Origin: Helianthus annuus
Lineage: Eukaryota; Streptophyta; Magnoliopsida; Asterales; Asteraceae
Direction: 5' to 3'
Assembly: GCF_002127325.2 (NCBI RefSeq)
Contig: NC_035435.2
Span: 131,293,278 to 131,357,277 of the forward strand
Length of the DNA: 64,000 bases
Part shown: positions 46,362 to 62,224 of the stretch, in pieces
How the letters are laid out: each line of letters begins with the position of its first letter
How positions within the stretch are numbered: the first letter of the stretch is position 1
Notes under the pieces: generated by a model
Databases searched by the model: none
What the model was told of the DNA's origin: nothing
What the model saw: the letters and a program-made list of their open reading frames with translations, nothing else
Made by a program: the position numbers and the translations under genes

Positions 46362-48149
46362 TGTCACACCCCCAAAAATACCACAAACGGAAACCCCCGC
46401 GAGGCGTGTGACGTACCAGAATCTAGCCACTAATCACATTGAACCATATATACATAAATAAAATAAAATTTCCCATTAAATGAAATTGTATAATTCAAAC
46501 ACCAGTTAGAAAATCAACATGTTCGGCAGAAGCATAATAGTTTGTTTGATAAGTTTAAAAGAAAAAGTTTAAAACAATGCAACATCAAGAAGCGTTCCAA
46601 ATGCCACGACCCATGACCACTCCAGTTTCCCAGACAGCAAGTTCCATAACAATGTACCTAAGGACCTGCAAGCATGCAGAAAAGTGTATCAGACAACGCT
46701 GGTGAGTTCACAATTCGTTTAACCGTTTGTTACCAAGTATTGAGTTATGTTGATAATAACTCAATACCGCAGACGGCTCCTTTTTGCCCTACTCCAATGC
46801 TCTATCAAACATTGGTCATGATTTTAAAGTTATTAGTTCACGCCCGTCCTATCCAGGTACGTCGTGAGGGTGCCAAACCTAATAGCGCTATCAACTAATA
46901 ACCCCGTTGCCCTACAAGCAACTAAACCGGTAGTATGATGGGACTTAAGTGATAGAAAGCGAGTGTATTATCCAACATCAACATTTACTGAAAAAACTGC
47001 CTCATATCCCCTACAAGGATATGGGTTTGTGAAAACCGCCTCACATCCCCTACAAGGATGTGGGTTTATGAAAATCCGTTATTTGTTTGTCTGTTTAATT
47101 GTCCCCATCGGACACATGCTTGTTTTGAGAGAAGTGAACTCACCTTGGTTTGCTAGGTATGACTAGTTACTTGTTCACACTTAATCAGTCAAAGCCTATG
47201 GTGTTCATGTATTATTCACGTATAATCACAGTGTGCATTCATAACAAAGATCATCACATAACAGATAACAATCATTCAAATCTCATACAAATCATAAGCT
47301 GTATAAATTGTTACAACAGTTCTGTTTGTTTACTAACAGCATCTCCATGAAGAGTCCATTCTTCGTGGGATGCTCTACAGCGAAGAATCCTCCACGGCGA
47401 AGAATCCTTCACGGCGATGATTCAAACTTCGTCAATAAGTGTTGGCGGCGAAGAACCCTCAATTGTTCGCCAGAGACCAGTCGACGAAGAATCATTGTTC
47501 GTCAACTTGATTTCTTCGCCAGGAATCCTTTTCGCTGATCCTTAACAGATCGTCGTGATTCCTGCTAACCCTAATTACCTTAGCATTTAACGTCATCAAT
47601 CATCATACAAATTAACATCATCAATCACCCAGTATCAAATCAATTATGGCACATCACGTTTTGTTTATCATAAAAACTCATTCGTGAATCCCCTCATCAA
47701 TAGACATCAACGTCTTGAAACCATAACTTTCAATTAACATCACCAGTAACTCTCTCATAGTGAAATACAGTTGGCTTTAATCATCTATTTAACAAATCAT
47801 TATGCGACACCCAATCACAAACAAGTCCCATAATCATACTTAGATCTCATACTAATGAACTTTAGCATACAAGTACACAAAGTTAATCCTAACGAAGACA
47901 CGAATCAGTCTAGCGATGAACTACACTAACCGAGAGTGTTAAGGTTGCATAATAGAATCAGAGAAGGAGATGATGCTCGAAGAATTGAGGCTTCGACGAA
48001 TGCACTAGAACACCGTCGGCCGAGAGAGAGAAGGAGGAGTGGTAGGGTTTGATGAAGTCCTTAGGTTTTTTACGTATAGATGTATGTTATAAGATGCGAA
48101 CAGGCCTGGTTTCAATTAGGCCGAAGGCCCATCTCGGCGAAGAATGCTC

Positions 48150-48300
48150 TCGACGAAGAAGTATACTTCGTCGAGATGTTGATGACGAAGGTCCAAGCTT
48201 CGTCGCATGATGATGATGATGACGAAGATCCACAGTTTCGTCAAGGGGGAATGGCGACGAAGGTTCTATACTTCGTGAGGAGAGTTTGACTTAAGTTATG
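48150..48300. repeat. CGACGAAG / CTTCGTCG dyads in LTR U3
   Basis: At least six direct and inverted copies of CGACGAAG in 150 bases, including the inverted pair CGACGAAGAAGTA-TACTTCGTCG (48151-48174). This is the part missing from the partner LTR. Confidence 0.8.
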
Positions 48301-48474
48301 AGGTTATAAAGCATAAACTAGTATTAAGTTAATTAATAAATAACCATACACAAGAGTAATTCAATTATTCATCAATCATGCACAGTTACAACGCAAAACA
48401 AATTATGAAAACAAGATTGTGAAACAAATAATGCGTAGAGGAAGGACTTTGAAATCTCGGGTTGTCACAATTGG

Positions 48475-49853
48475 GCCAAGTTAAACGACAGGAGGAGGTT
48501 GTTTGACTTTAGTCAACAAACACAAAATCAAATATACACAAATTTAAGCTTTTATACAAAGACCGAAAGATAAACATTACAAATAACTACAAGCTACAGA
48601 CACAGGTGCACCAACAATAAACAACTATATTTGATTTGTTTTGAATAGAAGTTTTACCAAATTGTACGTAATAATAATAAGTATATCGCGATAATATAAT
48701 CGAAATTTTATAAAGTGTTATACTATATTCAAAAACAAAAAGGGTAATTGACGTGATTTAATTAAAAAAGAAAGAAAATAAAAAAACTAAACGAATATTA
48801 TAGGTACAAGTATCAATGTTGTTCAGATGTTATCAGTAATATTAAAAAATGGAAGTCATTAAAAGTTAAAATCAAAAATCAAAATATGTTTAACCAAAAA
48901 GGGTAATTGGTGCCAATTTATTTATATATAAAGAAAACTAAACAGTGTTATAAATAGATGTATCGCTTTTATTAGGATGATGTCAAGAATATTAAAAAAG
49001 GAGATAACTAAAAGTTAAAACAAAAAGTAAAAATAGGTTTAAGTTTAAAAATAAATATAATAAAAAAACTTTTTAAAATAATAAAAAAGTTTTAAAAACT
49101 AAATATTATTAAATAAAGTAAAACTATTATTCATTATCATTTGAATTTATATCTATATTTATAATAAAACTCTTTGGAACACATGACAATTTTAAATGAG
49201 TGGCAAAATTGTAATATTTGTTTCAATTAAATTGATTGATTTATTGAATTAAGAGTATAAAAGTAAATTTTGTATGCCTTAAATTTAGGAATCACATGCA
49301 ACTCACATGCAACTTCCCCCATATTTTTAAAACGTCAATAACTTTTTATACATAATTTGTTTTTTAAAAAAATATAACATAATAATGAGCGTTTTTTTAA
49401 CTTTAATATAAGTACCATATTGCTACATATTTAAAAAATTACGATTTAAGTAATTCAGACAATAGTGTGTTTTATATAGTATCTGCATGTTTTATATTGT
49501 ACAATTCAGACACTATTGTGTTTTATGAGTTAGGGTTGTGTTTAATTATGAAAATTGGTATAACACAATGTGAAGAAATCATGAACTGATAAAACACAAT
49601 GTCAAGAAATAATGAATGTGTTTTATGTTTCGAAATATATGAATATATGAGGGGTGTGTTGATTTGTGAAAATTGATATAACCCGGTGTGAAGAAACCGT
49701 AAACTGATAAAACACAATGTTAAAAATGATCAATTTGTTTTATGTTTCCAACTTCGGATGAATTAATCGTGGATACAATGATGTAACTGCCAATTTTGAA
49801 TAATTAATAGACACAAGTTTCCATAAAAATAGCCTTTTATTGTTATGATATAA
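48475..49853. repeat. AT-rich DNA: R1 repeats and left part of palindrome-capped element III
   Basis: R1-like segments at about 48630-48880 and 48890-49140. From about 49440 to 49853 it carries TGTGTTTTAT and GATAAAACACAATGT motifs like the cores of elements I and II. It continues, after the copia insertion, at 57766-57900. No gene. Confidence 0.45.
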
Positions 49854-50514
49854 TGTAGGTCCCGTTTTTCCGGTGGATCGATAACGTAAACCTATCCTTG
49901 TTTATCACAAACACGGTAACGGGTGCGGAATCCCCGTGACGGTGCAAACCAAACAAAGTGTAACACACACGCGTAACCAAAAGATTCAATATCTATTGAT
50001 TAGGGATGAGTACAACCAGAAACATATACAAACAATGTTTAAAGACTCTATCTCAAAGTCTCAGTTCTCGTCACTCGTCCAAGTTTCACACAGAAACTAT
50101 GAGAGCTATATATATACTAAAACAGACATAGAACATGACGAAACAAAAAAGCACTCGACGAAACACCTTTGGGCCAAAGATTGGGCCTGAAGAAGCCCAA
50201 CACGCGACGAAACAGGGCTATGCCCACTACAAAGGTGACGAAACACATTGTGCTTCGTCACATGTATTCACAAATTCACAATTTACACTACATGACAAAA
50301 TGTGTGACATCATCATGACATCACTAAGGTGATGTCATGGTGATGTGTCGGCGGGAAAGGTCGCGGCTCTCCGTGCTTCGCGTGTCGAACTCTGGGGCGC
50401 ACGACGGTGGAATGTCGTGACGTCGGGCTTGAACCGGACCTAACCGTGTCGAAACCAAGTCGACCGAGCCGAGTTGAACCGAGCCGAGTCGCGTCCACAC
50501 AAAGTGTATCAACA
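49854..50514 (-). mobile_element. 3' LTR of copia element (661 bases)
   Basis: Plus-strand ends TGTAGGTCCCG and GTATCAACA. On the minus strand it is preceded by the polypurine tract AAGGGGGAGTT (about 50515-50525). TATA-like TATATATAGC is on the minus strand near 50105. It matches 57107-57765 with few differences. Confidence 0.9.
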
Positions 50515-52369
50515 AACTCCCCCTTGGACGCTACTCGTGATGGTTCGTCTTCTGTGATTGTTCGTTTTCTGTGTCTTTCATGTCGGAGGATCTTCAAAGT
50601 CTTCACGCTTCGTAAGAAGAAAGTGTATCAACAAACTCCCCTTTTCATGTAGGAAGTGTGTTAACAAACTCCCCCTTAGAATGAAATCTCCATTGAGTTA
50701 TGCTCGTGAATCTTTTGATCTTTAATTCTTCAGATCCTTGTGGTGTTGATGAGTGGTCAGCGGCAACTCTATCATCATTATCTTTGAGTGCCTTCACGTT
50801 GTGTCTTCATTTCGAAGCTTGTTATCGAACATGTTCTCCTCGCCTATAGCATCTGCACATGCAAGAAATCTAAACGCATAATGAGAACAACTGCTTGGAA
50901 TATAGTTTCCATAAACAAACGACACATGTGACCATTTTACAATCAACTACCGACCGACAACAGTTTGAAAGTTTAGAAAATGATCAATTTTAATCCTTTA
51001 ACTTTCAAAATCTGTTAACTTCGACTGTTTATGAAGGTGCAATTGTTTTCCGGCTTACAATCAGGATTTTGGGTAGGATAGACTCAAGTTCCAACATCGG
51101 TCAATCAAAAATAAACTAGAAGCGAAATATTTTTGGATTTTATAAAGTTTATATTAAAATACACCTAAAATCTTTTTGGAATTTTGATTTTTCAAAAGTA
51201 AAGACGGAAAACAATAAATAAATATATACAGAAGATGCAGAAGCGAAGTACAGTAAATAAATATTTACAGACATTCTTTTTGCGAGTTTCGAGGGTAAGA
51301 GAATCATATTAGTGTACGGTCATGTCAAAACACTCTTGTTGTTCAATTAGTTAACATTAAAATAAGCATCCTATAATGATTATCGGTATTGTTGTCCACA
51401 TAAACTCAACTTATCAAATGTAATCATGGCGAGGGGATACGTTAAGGTATGATTTATACTTTCCGACCGGTGTTCATCCACACACGACACATTCCCGTAT
51501 CAAGGTATGCACGAGAATTCATCTTACCGGTGAGTATACCGATTATCATTTGTTTTGACGTATATGAAAATGTGAGAAACTCACTTATTTTCGGTTTGAA
51601 AACAATCCCTATGTGATAGAATCACTTATTGATGAGGAACTTGATTTTCGATGCATGAGGGCACAGGAGCAAGTCCGTGAACAGGTCAGTACTTTCGTAC
51701 AGCAGAGAGACGGACTTGACTCCCAGATAAATGTGATATTTTATCACTTATTTGAGGGACATGTGATTGTTGATCACTTATTGAGGTTGTATGCAATATG
51801 TACACGTATGTATAGTATCATGGAAGATCTAGACTTGCGTCCCCGTTATTTTTCGGTAAAAGATACAACCATAATACCCAGATGATAAGCAGCATAAAGA
51901 CCGAATATCTCAGAACCTCGACAATCTCTCAAACGACATTTCGGTACCAAGACCATATGCCAATGAGTGGTTCCCACACAGTCTTCAGTCGATTAAGGTT
52001 TATATCACCCTGCACACTTTAAAATGATTGTGAGCCTACCGATGCATCTTATATAGAGCTGCTTAACATTTTTCATTTTAAGTTCAGTTCGAAGAGGTTT
52101 CGACAGACCACTGATTTACTATCAATTTCTCTTTTTCTCGCCAGGAAACTCATTTTTGTTTTTCTATTGTTTTTGTGTTTTCAAATTTTTCGATGTTTTT
52201 GGATTTTTTAAATTTTGGATTTACTCCCCCTAAAATCAACAAACTAAGATAAATTAAGAAAACACAAACAAATATTTACAAAAATGATTTTCCGATGTCG
52301 GATTAACTCATGTTTTACCTCAATGTCGTTTACCAAAATTAATTTTAATCAGAAATGATTTATCGAATT

Positions 52370-53150
52370 TTGGAAAAATCAGTTTGCACGTCGGTAAGCG
52401 GTGTGGACCATGACAACATTGACGAGTTTCATAGTGAAACAATCACGTGTGAGGTGATATTCGAGTTCAACTTGTCTGGTCAAGGAGTGATGTACAAGAT
52501 GATAATAATTCATAAAGCAGCTTAAAAATCGACAAGTATAGGAGAGATTAGAAATTTAAAACCGTATCCTGCAACTGCTTCGTGCATTGCAAGGAATCTG
52601 AGCACTCTCCCAAACTGGACATCCACCCGGTGTGGATTTCAAAGCCGATTTTTGTAGCTACTGAGAAATCTCTTCACAGCAACAAGATCATAAACCTTTG
52701 GGTCCGGGTGGTCTTCCAATTGTACCAGCGAAGGTCTTTGTCTTTCTCCTTCAGAAGTAGTGTGTCGTTGTTCAATCCACGCCAAGGCATCCGCACACCT
52801 GGTTGGTTTGTTCAACAAACACATTTTCTTCAATCACACTGCGAAGAAATGTACACTGCACGTTCATCTTGTCGATTGTGAACTTCAGATGTGCTGCAGG
52901 TGCATACATTTTGATTTGAATCTACCCCTGGGACCCGATCAATGCCTTTAACAATCACAATTTGAAATGATTTTCATTGTGTCGAAGTTGTCAAATTCTT
53001 TCAACAGACAATTATGTTTCCCTCTTCTTCTTCTCTCCATCAAAGGCAACAATTTCTTTTGTCGCCTATCTTGTGCAAGGACATTCCACTATCAACAATC
53101 TTACGACTATCGATAGTTCCTCCTGGAACTTCCTGCACACTCACTCAGAG
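52370..53150 (-). pseudogene. Copia pol relics: short RT and RNase H pieces
   Basis: Minus-strand translation near 52870-52790 gives NVQCTFLRSVIEENVFV, like the copia RT motif DVKTAFLNGxxEExVYV. Near 52497-52400 it gives LTRQVELEYHLTRDCF then MKLVNVVMVHT, like the RNase H end KHIEIRHHFIRD...IxVIKIHT. Stops and frameshifts separate them. Protease and integrase are absent: only about 280 bases lie between gag and the RT relic. Confidence 0.5.
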
Positions 53151-53151
53151 A

Positions 53152-55964
53152 TTAGTTGGAGAGGGGGACCCAAGCCTTCATTGACTTGGGTTGCCCCTGA
53201 GAATCAAGAAATGTAATTTCAATTTCCTGATGATTTTCAAACCCTGCACCTCCCCCTGAACTTTCACCCGTTTTAGGTTTCCAAGTTTGTTTTTGTTTAC
53301 CAGATTGTGTATTATGTACAGTTTCTGGTTTTAATGGTTGTGAGAAACTAGGTTTCCTTTTAACCGCTTTGACTTCAGATTTTAAAGCCTTTTCAACAGC
53401 TTTGATGTTTTGACGTCGTTGTTTCGTTTCTTGTTCCTTAACAGTTCTTTTATCATGTTTTGCTGAAATGGGGCGATGTTGTGGGTGAACCTTTTCAGGT
53501 GGTGCTCTTTCAACAAAATTTGGTTTGGGCGAGTTTGTGCAGTCTTTAATGATGTGCCCAAACTTCCCACATTTGAAACACGTTCTCCTTTCCACAAACT
53601 TAGGAGAATTTGATCGACTAGCAGATGTCGAACCTGTAGAACCTGAGGTACTTGCTCTTTCATCACACCCGTTTGTGTGTTGGGTGTAATTATTATCACT
53701 ATTACGTTTCAAAATCTTGACTTGTTGTACAAAATCGGTGTTTGATTTGTTTTCAAAAGTCTCAATTTTATCCGTACCCTTTGATGCTACAAATTTGACA
53801 TTACTGTTTTTCTTCTGATAACGAGCTCCTTTTGTTTCAAATTTTGATTTAGAAACGTTAGGCCTTTGAGCTCGTTGAACTGGTTATTTGCCCTTAGCAG
53901 CAATAGGTTTTTGTTTTGTCGGTGATTTTTGATTTCCGAATTGTTTCCTGATTTTAGCTTTTGGAATTGGATCACATTGTGTTACCACAACTCCGGTGAT
54001 GGTCTTTCCCAAAAATTTATTCGTGTTGTCTTCAAAAACTTTATCAATCAAAGATGGATTGACATTTTTAATTGGAAAATCATTGTCCGAATAAATTTTA
54101 GCATCACCGACCAAAGTATACAACACGTTATTGCTCTTAACACCAAACACACATTCTTTGTCAACCTTGACATTCTTGACAGGATCTATCACTTGCTTGG
54201 CAACAGATTGTACAGTAGGAGTAGGAAGATCACACAGAATATGATTCTCAATTGGAATTTCTACTCCTTTCGTCTCATCAAGTGATTCATCTTGGTCACT
54301 TACATCTGATTCATCATCTGAAGAATCATAGTCCTCAATGGTTGGAGGACTTTGATTTGAAGCACATGATGACTTTTCTTTGTTATCAGATGAGCCCTCT
54401 GATGAATTGTCCGCTTTGAACCCTAGGCCAGTAGTAACTTCCTCATAATCAAGAGGCACATTGGGTTCATACCGAGGCATATCCTCTTCAAAGGGGGTGG
54501 ACACGTCTTATACCCTACGCCTTTTCTTTTCCCTTTTTGCTGTTGAACGTCAATGATGTGATCGAGCACAAATCGGGAGTTAGAATAACTCTCTAATTTT
54601 TTCTTGATAGCATCATGCTCGCATTTGGCAATGGCTAGTTCCTTTTTGGTTTCCTCAACAACGTTAATGTAATCGTTAATACTAACTTGTTTATGATAAA
54701 CAACTTTGTTCACTTCGGAAACACTTTTCTTTAAGGTTTCAATTACAGATTTAAATTCCTTTTCATTTCGAACTAAAGCCATGTTTGCCTCTTTGCACTT
54801 TGACAGCTCAATTACTAAACTCTGATTGTGACTATGAACCGTTTCAGATTCACGTTTCAATTCAGCACATTTAAGTTTCATATTAGCACACTAACTACAT
54901 ATGCTAGGAGTTTCAGATTTTACCTGACTCGTAGAGGCTAAGACATTTGCCATAAAGGCAGTTTGACAAGAAAAAGATCCATCTTCAGTGAGAATCTTCT
55001 CCATTTCTTCTGATGTAGCATTAGCTTTCTTGATCAAGTCAGATTTCTTGTTAGCATCATTCGACAAATTATCAGCTTCAGAATCAGCTCTTTCATTCAA
55101 ATTCGATTCTTCATCCGAACTGCTACTGTATCCCGAACTATCATCATTTTCCGAAGATTCACCATCATTGACATTCTTGACAATTTCAGCAAGAAACGCA
55201 GTTCCTGTTTGATCACCGTTTCCCAACTGTATGGGCGGACCACAATCGACACTTGGATCAAATTGAGGTTGTGTTGTGGAAACTTGGGCTTGTGGTTGGG
55301 TTATGGATTGGGACATATAAGCACTTTGATTCCACTGTGGAAACGGAGATGAGCTTGTATTTGATACAAACGCTGTTTGAAGCTTCGGTTGCTGAATGGA
55401 ACTAGAACTAGCTGAAGGACCAAAACCCGGCAAATACATTTCTGTGTTATGAGTAGGTGCAATCCTTTTAGCTTTCCGAATTTCCTCTTCGTTCTTGTAC
55501 TCCAACTTCTGAATGAATTCATAGATATTAACATTGACAGCATCTAGAACGCTCGTATGCTTTAAAAGCTCAATGAATAGGCTCCACTTTGGAGGTAGAG
55601 CATCAGCAAACCGCGCTACCATTTCCTGTTGAGATGTAAGAACACCAAAATAATACATTTCACTCATCAAATGATAATAACGAGTAGTTATATCATTTAG
55701 GGTTTCATTCTCTAAGAAATGAAATGATTCGAATTTCTTCTTCAACAGATCATGACATGTCTTTTTAGTAGCTGCATTTCCTTCTCCTCTTGCTACCAAA
55801 AGATTCCGTATGTTTTGATATTGATTCGACACCAAAGCCCATTGACTTGCACTTATTGACTGTTGTTGTTGAGGTATGGAATTCGACATATATTCGGCCA
55901 TCGAAGTCGGATTTTGACTTGGTCGTTGGTCCGTACTCCAATCCCATGGACTTGTGCAACTCAT
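53152..55964 (-). pseudogene. Copia gag gene, broken
   Basis: Start ATG at 55964. The first 357 residues are open and contain a gag/UBN2-like helical domain (residues about 35-190: NQYQNIRNLLVARGEGN, ETLNDITTRYYHLMSEM, LPPKWSLFIELLKH). A serine- and acid-rich linker follows. A single TAG at 54891 interrupts the frame, which then continues (MKLKCAELKRESETVHSH, coiled coil). Frameshifts follow near 54510 and 53880. The last part, 53712-53152, holds a zinc knuckle CFKCGKFGHIIKDC (CX2CX4HX4C) and a basic tail. The knuckle assigns it as the nucleocapsid part of gag. No complete protein can be made from this copy. Confidence 0.8.
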
Positions 55965-56096
55965 GATTGATGTATGTATGTGAAAAACTGATCACACTCT
56001 TGAAAACAAACTGTTATCACACTTTTGGAAGTCTTCTGTTTAAAACTGATAAGTTTTTCGATGAAACTCTGATGTCAATGAACGACGAAAATGATT

Positions 56097-56565
<469 letters not shown>

Positions 56566-57092
56566 GAAACTAGGGGTTTCGTCACTTGTTTGGTGAGATT
56601 TTTTTTTTTTTAGAAACCTTATCCTATCTCTCCTGACACAATACACTCCTTTTCAAAATATACCATGCCTTATCTCACCAAACAAAGGATGGTGTTCTAA
56701 TATTTTATTCAACAATCCTTTTATCTTTAAAATTTTAAAAGCACCAACAACTTACACAGTCACTTCACCTAAGATCAAAAAGTGGAAAATAATGAAGAAC
56801 ACTTTGAATATTAATGAAGAACACGATGAAGGTTTGAAGATTCCGGTGACCGATAAATTTTCCGAACAACAAATTTGCACAAAACTTTCACTAAAAACCC
56901 GGTTTTATTATGTAATGATGCACACTAACAAGGTTTTTGGCAAACTTTGGCAAAACAAACAAGATCCAACTGATTTTAGAGACTTTTTCAGAAAATACAT
57001 AAACTTTTCAAGAACGAAATCTGAAAAAAAATCACAAACAAACTTGATAAAACACTAACAATGTTTGGTTTTAAACAAGGAAAAGAGCCAAA

Positions 57093-57104
57093 GCTCTGAT
57101 ACCA
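57093..57104 (-). other. Primer-binding site of the copia element
   Basis: Minus-strand TGGTATCAGAGC, two bases from the 5' LTR end: methionine-tRNA type. Confidence 0.9.
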
Positions 57105-57106
57105 AT

Positions 57107-57765
57107 TGTACGTCCCGTTTTTCCGGTGGATCGATAACGTAAACCTATCCTTGTTTATCACAAACACGGTAACGGGTGCGGAATCCCCGTGACGGTGCAA
57201 ACCAAACAAAGTGTAAAACACACGCGTAACCAAAAGATTCAATATCTATTGATTAGGGATGAGTACAACCAGAAACATATACAAACAATGTTTAAAGACT
57301 CAATCTCAAAGTCTCAGGTCTCGTCAGTCGTCCAAGTTTCACACAGAAACTATGAGAGCTATATATACTAAAACAGACACAAAACATGACCAAACAGAAA
57401 AGCACTCGACGAAACACCTTTGGGCCAAAGATTGGGCCTGAAGAAGCCCAACAGGCAATGAAACAGGGCTATGCCCACTACAAAGGTGACGAAACACATT
57501 GTGTTTCGTCACATGTATTCACAAATTCACAATTTACACTACATGACAAAATGTGTGAAATCATCATGACATCACTAAGGTGATGTCATGGTGATGTGTC
57601 GGCGGGAAAGGCCGCGGCTCTCCGTGCTTCGCGTGTCGAACTCTAGGGCGCACGACGGAGTAATGTCGTGACGTCGGGCTTGAGCCGGACCTAACCGTGT
57701 CGAAACCAAGTCGACCGAGCCGAGTCGAACCGAGCCGAGTCGCGTCCACACAAAGTGTATCAACA
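57107..57765 (-). mobile_element. 5' LTR of copia element (659 bases)
   Basis: Plus-strand ends TGTACGTCCCG and GTATCAACA. It contains a TATA-like run near 57360 and several GACGAAAC motifs. It matches the 3' LTR at 49854-50514. Confidence 0.9.
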
Positions 57766-57902
57766 AATAAAATATTCCATAAATTGTTGTAATTATTTAA
57801 TTACCTTAATGACCTTTAGTAAAATAACACTAGATGCCACATGTCACAATGAGATTGTTTCCTACATTTTGTAGGAAAAGTAGACTTTGTAGCTAACTCC
57901 TA
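57766..57902. mobile_element. Right part of palindrome-capped element III
   Basis: TGCCACATGTCACAATGAG then the hairpin TTTCCTACATTTTGTAGGAAA and GACTTTGTAGCTAACTCC, matching the right end of element II at 41120-41184. The left part is at 49440-49853, separated by the copia insertion. Confidence 0.55.
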
Positions 57903-59354
<1,452 letters not shown>

Positions 59355-60035
59355 TTGTAATGTAATGTAATGTAATGTAATGTAATGTAATGTAATGTAA
59401 TGTAATGTAATGTAATGTATTGTAATATAATATGATATGATATGATATGATATGATATGATATAATATGATATGATATGATATGATATGATATAATATAA
59501 TATAATATAATATAATATAATATAATATAATATAATATAATATAATATAATATAATATAATATAATATAATATAATATAATATAATATAATATAGTATAG
59601 TATAGTATAGTATAGTATAGTATAGTATAGTATAGTATAGTATAGTATAGTATAGTATAGTATAGTATAGTATAGTATAGTATAGTATAGTATAGTATAG
59701 TATAGTATAGTATAGTATAGTATAGTATAGTATAGTATAGTATATAGTATAGTATAGTATAGTATAGTATAGTATAGTATAGTATAGTATAGTATAGTAT
59801 AGTATAGTATAGTATAGTATAATATAGTATAATATAGTATAATATAATATAATATAATATAATATAATATAATATAATATAATATAATATAATATAATAT
59901 AATATAATATAATATAATATAATATAATAATATAATATAATATAATATAATATAATATAATATAATATAATATAATATAATATAATATAATATAATATAA
60001 TATAATATAATATAATATAATATAATATAATATAG
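59355..60035. repeat. Pentanucleotide satellite mosaic (TGTAA, TATGA, TATAA, TATAG, TATAA)
   Basis: Five successive blocks: TGTAA about 59355-59425, TATGA about 59430-59490, TATAA about 59490-59592, TATAG about 59592-59822, and TATAA to 60035 after an alternating TATAG/TATAA transition. All differ from TATAA by one base. A seven-base slip occurs near 59741. Confidence 0.95.
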
Positions 60036-60148
60036 TCTCTTTTTTCTTTCTGCTTTAATAAATAATTTTTTTGGACATGTGTTACTCTTTAATGTCTCAT
60101 CGCTTTAAAAAACAATATCAATTAATAATTTTCTTTATACATTTTATT

Positions 60149-61043
<895 letters not shown>

Positions 61044-61044
<1 letters not shown>

Positions 61045-62220
61045 GGGAAAGGATCTTTAGAAAACTTATTTGTAGTAAGAAAACCTAGTAAACTCTATGA
61101 TAACCATTGATCAACATGATCCAATGGTTGAAACTATTAGATAGTAATTTGATTTAAATTTAATACCATTTAAGTGGCTGGAGGGGTATTTTGGTCAAGA
61201 CATATTACACAAAGTACATAAGAAATAATATCAAATAACATTCTCTTTCCACCTTTCATTTCACCAACATTCTCTCTCCACCTTTTCTCTCACCAACATT
61301 CTCTCTCTACCTTTTTCTCTCACCAACATTCTCTGTACCTTTTTTCTCCCAACAACATTCTCTCTCTTACTTTATCTACAATTTTATTTTTCATTCAAAT
61401 CAATTTTAAATTTCAGATTAAATAAATTCGTTTCTATTATGACGAGATTTTTTTTGTTCGTCGTTATACTAGTAATTGTTGCATATGTAACTAGTTGATA
61501 TGTGAGACTGGTATAACAAAATAAATGGGAGACATGGATTGTATAAAGAGAGACAAATAAGGTAGGGCGTCCAGCCACTTCTCACACCATTTTTCCGGTT
61601 TCACATCGTGGTGACTGATTTTCAGATCTGAAGCTATGGTGACAAATTTATAGATCTGGAAACGTCTCGTACCAGCAACCGACTTCTTCCAACAACCAAC
61701 AACCACTAACAGAACCGTCTTCTTCCTTGTCAGCGGTAAGTAAAACCGGATTCGGCAACACCACCAATAGCCACTAACACAACCATCTTCTTCCTTACCG
61801 ATGGTAAGTGAAACCGCTATCGTTAAACGTTGTAGCCGTCAATCAGTAAATGAAACCACCTAGTGTACTTTAAACAAATCGTTTTCTTCCAACAACCACT
61901 GTCGTTAAATGTTGCAATGGCCAATCAGATGTTTTGATTGCTGAAACCACATTCGATTAGTGGCTAATCGGTTGTTTTATGGGATATGATTTCAATCAGT
62001 GGCTAATCGGTTGTTTTGTGGGATATTTTTTTTGGGTCAATGTGGCAAGTGAAAAAAGGATAAGAAAACAATGATGAATGGAATTGAATGTATTAATTGT
62101 CTAGGTGAAAAAAGGCAGGTGAAATTGATATGTTGTATACATTTTAGCATTGTATTTCATATTTTGTATTTTGTATTTTTCGAACGTTTAACATATGTCA
62201 GTTTGCTTGTGCAACTTAAT
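61044..62220. other. Non-coding stretch with short tandem repeats
   Basis: 61240-61375: about five units of 31-33 bases, CACCAACATTCTCTCTCCAC / CTTTTTCTCT. 61730-61870: two imperfect copies of TCTTCTTCCTT..C..TGGTAAGT.AAACC. 61950-62020: direct repeat CAGTGGCTAATCGGTTGTTTT. No gene recognised. Confidence 0.5.
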
Positions 62221-62224
62221 TTGA

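Larger units (their letters stand above)
44275..48469 (-). mobile_element. Composite non-autonomous LTR element with TRIM core and target duplication
   Basis: Complete insertion bounded by TGTTAA (44275) and TGTCACA (ending 48469), with 5-base target duplications ATTGG at 44270-44274 and 48470-48474. Minus-strand order: 5' LTR 48469-46362 (2108 bases), primer-site-like stretch, TRIM internal segment, TRIM LTR, second primer site, then a 3' LTR 46113-44275 lacking the first about 320 bases of its partner. There is no coding capacity beyond short frames. The LTR is related to that at 1-2243. GAAGAATGCTCT is the point where the two LTRs part company. Confidence 0.8.

Noticed and set aside
51613..51885. 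Plus-strand frame of 90 residues in the copia 3' region
   Set aside because: Opposite to the element's transcription, with no similarity I recognise and no start context; probably chance.
56792..57058. Plus-strand frame of 88 residues (MKNTLNINEEHDEG...)
   Set aside because: Antisense to the copia leader next to the primer site. No family recognised; considered chance.
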